In this document: positions 14,099-18,886 of the stretch, piece by piece
Numbering within the stretch: the first letter of the stretch is position 1
Layout: the number at the start of each line of letters is the position of its first letter
Assembly: GCA_023437885.1 (NCBI GenBank)
Contig: JAEZFH010000314.1
Location: forward strand, 1 to 18,886
Origin: Bacillota bacterium
GTDB taxonomy: Bacteria; Bacillota; Clostridia; Lachnospirales; Lachnospiraceae
Direction of reading: 5' to 3'
DNA: 18,886 nt
The notes under the pieces: generated by a model
Databases searched by the model: none
What the model was told of the DNA's origin: nothing
What the model saw: only the letters and a program-made list of their open reading frames with translations
Program-made: the position numbers and the translations under genes

Positions 14099-14212
14099 AA
14101 ATATTTAAAAGTAATATGTTTTGATTTTTCATAAAACCAATTGGATTCATGCGATTGATTAATGCTGGGATATCAGATATTACAAATTTAAAGATAGGGA
14201 ATGAAGAAAAGT

Positions 14213-15214
14213 ATGAAAATTACGGTTAGAAAAATAGCTAGTGCTGCCGGAGTATCACCGGCAACTGTATCCAGATATATAAATGGTACAGAGATATTAT
14301 CAAAGAACACAATTGATAAAATAGAACAAGTTATGCTTGAGATGAATTATAAACCCAAAAAAGTCAAACGGAATGAAGGAAATCAGATTGGGGTGCTGCT
14401 GCCGCACTTAAGATATGGGTTTTATTATGATGCCTTCAGAGAATTGATGGAACAGGCGAATAATCTTCAATACAATCTTGTTTTGATGTCTGCAAATGAG
14501 GCCGGAAGTTATAACTATAAGAAAATCATTGATAAAAATGATTTAAAAGGAGTTATCTATTTTGAAGAAGAAATTGATGCTGACATTATAGATTATATTA
14601 CTGGAAAAGGAATAAAAACTGTAATGTGTGGCGGTGCTGCGCTGGAACATAAATCAGATATGGTACATGTAAATGATATGGCTGCGGCATATGAGGGAAC
14701 AAAATACTTAATCCGGTTAGGGCATAAGGATATTGTTTTTATTTCTGATAATATTCAGAAAATAAGTGCGGGATTCCAAAGAATAACAGGCAGCAGAAGG
14801 GCTATGGAGGAATCCAATTTACAGTTTAAAGAAGAAGCCATCAGCTATGGATCGGTGACTTATGAAGCAGGATATGAAGCAATGAGTAAATTTATAGATA
14901 GCGGAATAAGGTTCACAGCGGTATTTGCATATAGTGATGAACTCGCATTAGGTGCAATGTCCTGTTTGTATGATGCGGGAATCTCGGTTCCTGATGATGT
15001 TTCTGTTCTGGGCTTTGATGACCTGCAGATTGCAGCCAGGGTCAGACCTGCATTAACCACGATACATCAGCCGATTAAGAGTTTTATAGAAAAGACTCTT
15101 GAGGTCTTTTCACAGGAAAAAAATGAATATAGTGCAGAAATTTTACTTCCGTTTCATGTTGTAGAAAGAGGAAGTTGCAAAAGAATAGATAGTGAAGCAA
15201 TACCGAAACAATAG
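14213..15214 (+). CDS. LacI-family transcriptional regulator (probable autorepressor of the sugar operon)
   Basis: A 333-residue regulator with an N-terminal helix-turn-helix (VRKIASAAGVSPATVSRYIN, residues 5-24) and a periplasmic-binding-protein-like sensor domain. The end of that domain carries the usual GFDDLQIA segment and LTTIHQP. I chose the ATG at 14213, 12 nt after AGGGA; the ATG at 14201 touches the ribosome site and adds only MKKS. The hinge region reads YKPKKVKRNEGNQ. It lacks the usual ARSL-type leucine that enters the minor groove at a central CpG, and the proposed operators indeed have no central CpG. The gene lies between the operators and the transporter genes in the same direction, so it probably controls itself and them. 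The sugar effector cannot be told from the sequence. Confidence 0.93.
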   Translation: MKITVRKIASAAGVSPATVSRYINGTEILSKNTIDKIEQVMLEMNYKPKKVKRNEGNQIGVLLPHLRYGFYYDAFRELMEQANNLQYNLVLMSANEAGSYNYKKIIDKNDLKGVIYFEEEIDADIIDYITGKGIKTVMCGGAALEHKSDMVHVNDMAAAYEGTKYLIRLGHKDIVFISDNIQKISAGFQRITGSRRAMEESNLQFKEEAISYGSVTYEAGYEAMSKFIDSGIRFTAVFAYSDELALGAMSCLYDAGISVPDDVSVLGFDDLQIAARVRPALTTIHQPIKSFIEKTLEVFSQEKNEYSAEILLPFHVVERGSCKRIDSEAIPKQ

Positions 15215-15338
15215 AAGCGGATAAATTAATTGTGCAATTGCATATCGGATACGTGAATGGGGGGATGCTTTGACCTTAATACCTATGGAATTTTGTAATG
15301 CTGCAATAATACACATTTATGAAAGGATGGAAGAAGTT

Positions 15339-16661
15339 ATGAAAAAAATTATGCTTTTTGTAGTATTATGTTCGATGATGGTTGGGCTGATGGCCTGCAG
15401 CCAGAAAGACACGAACGTAGCACCGAAGGAAACAGAAACATCAAAGACAGAAACAGAAACAGCAAAGACAGAAGAACCGGTGAAAATCAGCCTGATGTTA
15501 TGGGACGAGGCACAGTCTCCGGTAATTCAAGAATCCATTGATAAGTTTAATCAGGAGAATAAAGGCAAAATTGAAGCCAGTATTGAGCTGGTGCCTTGGG
15601 ATACCTACTGGACTAAGCTGGATGCGTCTATGGCATCAAATGAAACAGCAGATGTTGTTTGGATGAACGTATATCTGCCTAAATATGTAAAGGCAGAACT
15701 TGTGAAACCGCTGGATGATTACATAAAAAATGATAATGTGGATATGAGCCAATATGTTGAAGGACGTGTATCTGCATTTAATGTAAACAATCAACAATAT
15801 GCATTGCCCAAGGGTCTTGATTCGGTTTTTGTCGCATATAACAAAGAAATTTTTGACAAGTATGGTGTAGGATATCCAAAAGAGAACTGGACTTGGGAGG
15901 ATATGCGCAGCATATCAGGTGAGCTGAGGGATAAAATCAGCGAGGCAAAAGGAAGTGAATATCCGATTGTCATGGAATTAGACGGCCAGCCCTCCTGGAT
16001 AAACTTTGTATATCAAAATGGAGGAAATTATATCAGTGCTGACGGGAAGACTACCGGTATGGGAGATGAAAAGTCCGTAGGCGCTATTCAAAACATGATA
16101 GACCTGATGAATGATAATCTTCTGGCTCCTTATACAGTACTTTCAGAAACAAAGGGTACGGATTTATTCCTTTCAGGCCAGGGTGCTATTGTATTTATCG
16201 GTTCCTGGAAAGCATCTGTTTTAGAAAATTCTACATTAGCACAGGCAGGTAATATTGGATTAGTTCAGATGCCATCCTTAAACGGCAGTAACATATCCAC
16301 GATGGGCGGACTTGGCTACTGTCTGACGTCAGCAAGTAAGCATCCGGAGGAAGCATGGAAACTGATTCAATACATCACATCCTATGAATCCTTAAATAAT
16401 GAAGCGGTAAACAGTATTGATATTCCCGCACTAAAGGAAGCTCAGGGAGGATATCTTGAAAACTTTAAAAATATTAATGCAGAGGTCATTATCAATGCTT
16501 CGTTGACCGGTTTTCCTTATCCAAGCAATGGTGATTTTAGCTGGACCTCCTATGTAGATGATGCAGTTCAGCAAGCGCTTGCCCAGGAGCGTCCGGCAAA
16601 AGAAGCATTAGAAAATGGTGCAGCTGCGGCACAGAAGATTCTGGATGATTTATATAAGTAA
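15339..16661 (+). CDS. Extracellular sugar-binding lipoprotein of a CUT1 ABC transporter
   Basis: A 440-residue family 1 solute-binding protein that captures a sugar or oligosaccharide outside the cell and delivers it to the permeases encoded downstream. The signal peptide is MKKIMLFVVLCSMMVGLMAC with lipobox LMAC, so C20 would be lipid-anchored. A Thr/Glu/Lys-rich linker follows (ETETSKTETETAKTEEP), then the binding domain starting VKISLMLWDEAQSPV. It also shows TADVVWMNVYLPKYV, and FLSGQGAIVFIGSWKAS typical of the family. I chose the ATG at 15339 since longer frames upstream put non-signal sequence before the lipobox. It lies 124 nt after the regulator gene with no terminator between them. 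A stable hairpin after the stop may raise its level above the permeases. The substrate is unknown. Confidence 0.95.
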   Translation: MKKIMLFVVLCSMMVGLMACSQKDTNVAPKETETSKTETETAKTEEPVKISLMLWDEAQSPVIQESIDKFNQENKGKIEASIELVPWDTYWTKLDASMASNETADVVWMNVYLPKYVKAELVKPLDDYIKNDNVDMSQYVEGRVSAFNVNNQQYALPKGLDSVFVAYNKEIFDKYGVGYPKENWTWEDMRSISGELRDKISEAKGSEYPIVMELDGQPSWINFVYQNGGNYISADGKTTGMGDEKSVGAIQNMIDLMNDNLLAPYTVLSETKGTDLFLSGQGAIVFIGSWKASVLENSTLAQAGNIGLVQMPSLNGSNISTMGGLGYCLTSASKHPEEAWKLIQYITSYESLNNEAVNSIDIPALKEAQGGYLENFKNINAEVIINASLTGFPYPSNGDFSWTSYVDDAVQQALAQERPAKEALENGAAAAQKILDDLYK

Positions 16662-16716
16662 CATTTAATTACATAAAACAAAACAGATTAATCCTTTAAT
16701 AATTTGCAGAAAGATA

Positions 16717-16764
16717 TAAAACTGCTTCCTTGTATTCTTAAATGAAGAAAATGAAGCAGTTTTA
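16717..16764 (+). terminator. Stem-loop after the binding-protein gene (attenuator or stabiliser)
   Basis: Perfect 12-bp stem, TAAAACTGCTTC (16717-16728) with GAAGCAGTTTTA (16753-16764), with a small inner stem TTCTT/AAGAA in the loop. The T-run is short. Such hairpins between a binding-protein gene and permease genes commonly give partial termination and protect the upstream mRNA. Confidence 0.6.
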
Positions 16765-16792
16765 TTAATAAAAAGAGGTGTTATTTGTAAGT

Positions 16793-17695
16793 ATGAAGAT
16801 TAAGAAGTATTCCTTAAGAAAGAGAAGGGAAGCAATTGCAGGATACCTGTTTATAGCGCCGCTGGTAATCGGTTTGATCATATTCTATGTAGTTGCATTT
16901 TTCCAGAATATATATTACAGCTTTTGCAAGGTTGGAGCCTTCACCAGTCCGAAGTTCATCGGATTCGATAATTATATCAGTGCCTTTACTGATCCGAAAT
17001 TCTTTACAGCATTAAAAAACACTTTATTCTATACATTTTTTGGAGTGATCTTTGTAGTCATATTATCTTTAGTAATTGCTAATTTTCTAAATAAAAAAGT
17101 AAAAGGAAGCACAATTTACCGTATTTGTATTTTTGTGCCTGCGGTAACTATGCCGGCTGCGATAGGCATTCTGTGGAGGTGGCTGCTAAATTATAAATAT
17201 GGAATTGTTAATTACATTTTTGAGAAAATGGGCTTGCAGTCTATTTCGTGGTTAAGTGATGAGAAAATGGTAAAATGGGCAATTCTTATTGCACTCGTCT
17301 GGTCAATGGTAAGCTACTATGTGATTATAATGCTGGCCGGAATGCAGTCAATTGATCCTTCTTACTATGAAGCGGCAAAGGTAGACGGTGCCGGAGCAAG
17401 TAAAGTATTTTTCAAGATTACAATTCCGCTAATGACACCAATAATTTTCTTTTCAACGATAATGACAATGATTGGTATTCTGCAGATTTTTGATTTTATT
17501 TATTTGATGATACAAAGAAATTCAGCTTCGTATAAATACGCCATGAGCATGGTTTCCTATTTTTACGAGCTGGCATTTGTGAAAGATCTAAGGGGATATG
17601 CATCGGCAATTTCAATTATTTTATGTATTATAATCCTGATGATAACGGCGATACAGATGTTTTTGCAAAAATATTGGGTGAATTATGATGATTAA
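16793..17695 (+). CDS. CUT1 sugar ABC transporter permease, MalF/UgpA type
   Basis: A 300-residue membrane protein forming one half of the sugar channel. The N-terminus is basic (MKIKKYSLRKRRE). Hydrophobic segments lie near residues 16-40, 75-100, 108-128, 155-185, 210-240 and 265-292, which gives six spans. The EAA motif that docks on the ATPase is EAAKVDGAGASKVFFKITIP, from E193. I chose the ATG at 16793; a GTG at 16778 in the same frame overlaps the ribosome site AGAGG and is less likely, although the spacing to the ATG is long (14 nt). No ATPase gene is near, so a shared MsmK/UgpC-type ATPase encoded elsewhere is expected (established for many CUT1 systems, inferred here). Confidence 0.95.
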   Translation: MKIKKYSLRKRREAIAGYLFIAPLVIGLIIFYVVAFFQNIYYSFCKVGAFTSPKFIGFDNYISAFTDPKFFTALKNTLFYTFFGVIFVVILSLVIANFLNKKVKGSTIYRICIFVPAVTMPAAIGILWRWLLNYKYGIVNYIFEKMGLQSISWLSDEKMVKWAILIALVWSMVSYYVIIMLAGMQSIDPSYYEAAKVDGAGASKVFFKITIPLMTPIIFFSTIMTMIGILQIFDFIYLMIQRNSASYKYAMSMVSYFYELAFVKDLRGYASAISIILCIIILMITAIQMFLQKYWVNYDD

Positions 17696-17874
17696 TCCAT
17701 TATTTGAATGTTTACAAATCGATACTAGGTTTTGTGATACATTGAAAGCGGAATGAGGATAGCGCGAGATAAGCATTCGTACAGCAAGCTTACTTGCGAA
17801 TCCCGATTGGAGCAGCAAGATCATGAACACGTTTAACGTTGATGATATAATATTGATAGGAGAAATACCATAAT
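17696..17874. other. Unusually long gap between the two permease genes
   Basis: The 179 bases carry no visible gene, although paired permease genes usually abut. The gap holds TTGAAAGCGGAATGA (17742-17756), which fits the CcpA cre consensus WTGNAANCGNWNNCW at all but one position. It also holds two copies of CAGCAAG with CTTGC between them, which allows two exclusive small hairpins (about 17791-17820). A TATAAT lies about 30 nt before the next ATG, and the ribosome site TAGGAG is normal. Confidence 0.5.
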
Positions 17875-18705
17875 ATGAAGATTAACAGGTTTAATAAAAG
17901 AAATTTACCGATCCATATTATTTTGATTATATTTTCTATTATCATGTTTTTCCCGTTTATCTGGATGTTCTTAACCTCCATTAAGACTTATGAGGAAACA
18001 ATACGCATTCCTCTCCAGATATTGCCGAAAGAAATACAATGGATCAATTACAGAATTATATATGATAAGTTTCCGTTTATTCAATTATATTTTAATACAA
18101 TAATTGTGACTTTATTTACAGTGGCAGGGCAGCTATTTGTTGCATCCTTAGCGGCTTATGCATTTGCCAGACTGAATTTTCCCGGGAAAAATGTGATTTT
18201 TTTGCTAATGCTGTGTTTGCTGATGGTTCCGGGACAAATTTTTATTGTTCCGCGTTTTCGCTTGATGGCAGATCTTAGAATTACGAATACCTTGACAGCC
18301 TTGGTTTTACCTAACATATTTAGTGTTTTTGGCGTGTTCATGCTGCGTCAGTTTTTTTCAACGATTCCGAAGGAACTGGATGAAGCATCCTTTCTGGATG
18401 GATGCGGCTTCTTTCAGATTTATCTGAAGATATTGTTGCCCCTGATTAAACCGGGATTGGTTTCCTTGGGAGTGCTGACCATGTTAAGCTCGTGGAAGGA
18501 ACTTATGTGGCCGATTATTGTAAACCGTACTATGGATAAAATGACTCTTTCTGCGGGTCTTTCTATGCTGATCGGAGAACACACGACCTATTATGAACAG
18601 GTTATGGCCGGCGGTGTTATAACGGTACTCCCTATGATAATAATATTTGCCATTTTTCAGAAGCAATTTGTTGCCAGTATTGCCAGAGCCGGATTGAAAG
18701 GCTGA
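17875..18705 (+). CDS. CUT1 sugar ABC transporter permease, MalG/UgpE type
   Basis: A 276-residue inner-membrane partner of the permease upstream. The first segment begins IHIILIIFSIIMFFPFIWMF, followed by the typical periplasmic part TSIKTYEETIRIPLQILPKE. Further spans lie near residues 70-95, 103-120, 135-155, 180-205 and 240-262. The EAA-type motif is EASFLDGCGFFQIYLKILLP, from E170; its third residue is Ser, common in MalG-type proteins. The start ATG has TAGGAG (around 17857-17862) about 12 nt upstream. The protein ends RAGLKG, the usual C-terminus of this family. It completes the binding protein plus two permeases set; any sugar hydrolase would have to lie downstream of the window. Confidence 0.95.
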   Translation: MKINRFNKRNLPIHIILIIFSIIMFFPFIWMFLTSIKTYEETIRIPLQILPKEIQWINYRIIYDKFPFIQLYFNTIIVTLFTVAGQLFVASLAAYAFARLNFPGKNVIFLLMLCLLMVPGQIFIVPRFRLMADLRITNTLTALVLPNIFSVFGVFMLRQFFSTIPKELDEASFLDGCGFFQIYLKILLPLIKPGLVSLGVLTMLSSWKELMWPIIVNRTMDKMTLSAGLSMLIGEHTTYYEQVMAGGVITVLPMIIIFAIFQKQFVASIARAGLKG

Positions 18706-18741
18706 TGAGTTAATTTCTGGTGAATGATAGTTACAGTTCAG

Positions 18742-18782
18742 CCTGTGCTGGGAGGAGGGCATGATACCCCCTCACACACAGG
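18742..18782 (+). promoter_or_regulatory. Stem-loop just after the permease operon
   Basis: CCTGTG (18742-18747) pairs with CACAGG (18777-18782), with a GAGGG/CCCTC inner stem. There is no T-run. Its 3' part overlaps the left end of the large inverted repeat, so the two structures exclude each other. Confidence 0.35.
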
Positions 18783-18886
18783 ACGGAAGACACATGACTG
18801 GATTTGTATGCCACATCCGTACAAGTCTGTTCGTCTGTGACATACAAATCCAATCACATGTCTTCCATACAGTGCATTACGGGGGT
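18766..18886. repeat. Large imperfect inverted repeat (hairpin element) at the right edge
   Basis: The 26-nt arms at 18785-18810 and 18841-18866 match at 23 positions, and CACA/TGTG (18812-18815 / 18836-18839) extends the stem inward. Outside, after about 13 less-paired bases on each side, ACCCCC (18766-18771) matches GGGGGT (18881-18886), the last bases of the window. It may be a MITE-like element, an intergenic repeat, or a processing or termination hairpin. No coding capacity is seen. Confidence 0.7.

Larger units (their letters stand above)
13833..14212. other. Control region of the LacI-sugar transporter operon
   Basis: AT-rich intergenic stretch with a consensus promoter flanked by two identical 13-bp palindromes, listed separately. 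No gene is seen in it. The leader from the predicted start (about 14008) to the lacI-family gene is about 200 nt and has no obvious riboswitch fold. Confidence 0.65.

Noticed and set aside
1..18886. CRISPR arrays, tRNA or rRNA genes, intact insertion sequences or phage genes
   Set aside because: I looked for regularly spaced repeats, cloverleaf-like segments with TTCGA loops, and transposase or integrase frames, and found none.

Overview
The window looks like a chromosomal segment of a low-to-moderate GC, Gram-positive, strictly fermentative anaerobe. Clostridia are likely, and Lachnospiraceae (Clostridium cluster XIVa) is my best guess. The reasons are AGGAGG-type ribosome binding sites, sigma-A promoters, a pyruvate formate-lyase pair, a FliK-like gene of clostridial type, and a CUT1 sugar transporter without its own ATPase. 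The taxonomic call is inference; no marker gene is present.

Layout. (1) Positions 1-600 hold the 5' part of a minus-strand gene that runs off the left edge. It encodes a FliK-like protein and would be missed if partial frames are ignored. (2) Positions 600-3400 are an AT-richer, eroded antimicrobial-resistance/immunity cassette. It has a LytTR-type response regulator cut off after its phosphoacceptor region, an intact BcrA/LanF-type ABC ATPase with an E-loop, an intact ABC-2 permease, and a broken small gene (amber codon plus frameshift). (3) Positions 3400-10116 hold gltB and gltD, the large and small subunits of NADPH glutamate synthase. A strong promoter and a structured leader of about 207 nt precede them, and a perfect 12-bp intrinsic terminator follows. 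(4) Positions 10117-13832 hold pflB and pflA, pyruvate formate-lyase and its radical-SAM activase. They are preceded by a Crp/Fnr-type palindrome placed exactly at -41.5 of an extended -10 promoter, and by a leader with nested hairpins and a possible short upstream peptide. (5) Positions 13833-18710 hold a LacI-family regulator, a lipoprotein sugar-binding protein and two CUT1 permeases. A consensus promoter lies between two identical 13-bp palindromes that are the likely operators. No glycosidase or MsmK-type ATPase is in the window, so the sugar cannot be named and the ATPase is probably supplied in trans. (6) The last about 120 bases form a large imperfect inverted repeat that reaches the right edge.

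How they work together. gltBD makes glutamate from glutamine and 2-oxoglutarate. pflBA cleaves pyruvate to acetyl-CoA and formate. The CUT1 operon feeds sugar into the same fermentative metabolism. The blocks have their own promoters and are best read as neighbouring independent operons. I see no convincing new multi-gene system. The points of most interest are regulatory: the gltB leader, the pflB leader, the looped LacI operator pair, the gap between the two permease genes, and the terminal hairpin element.
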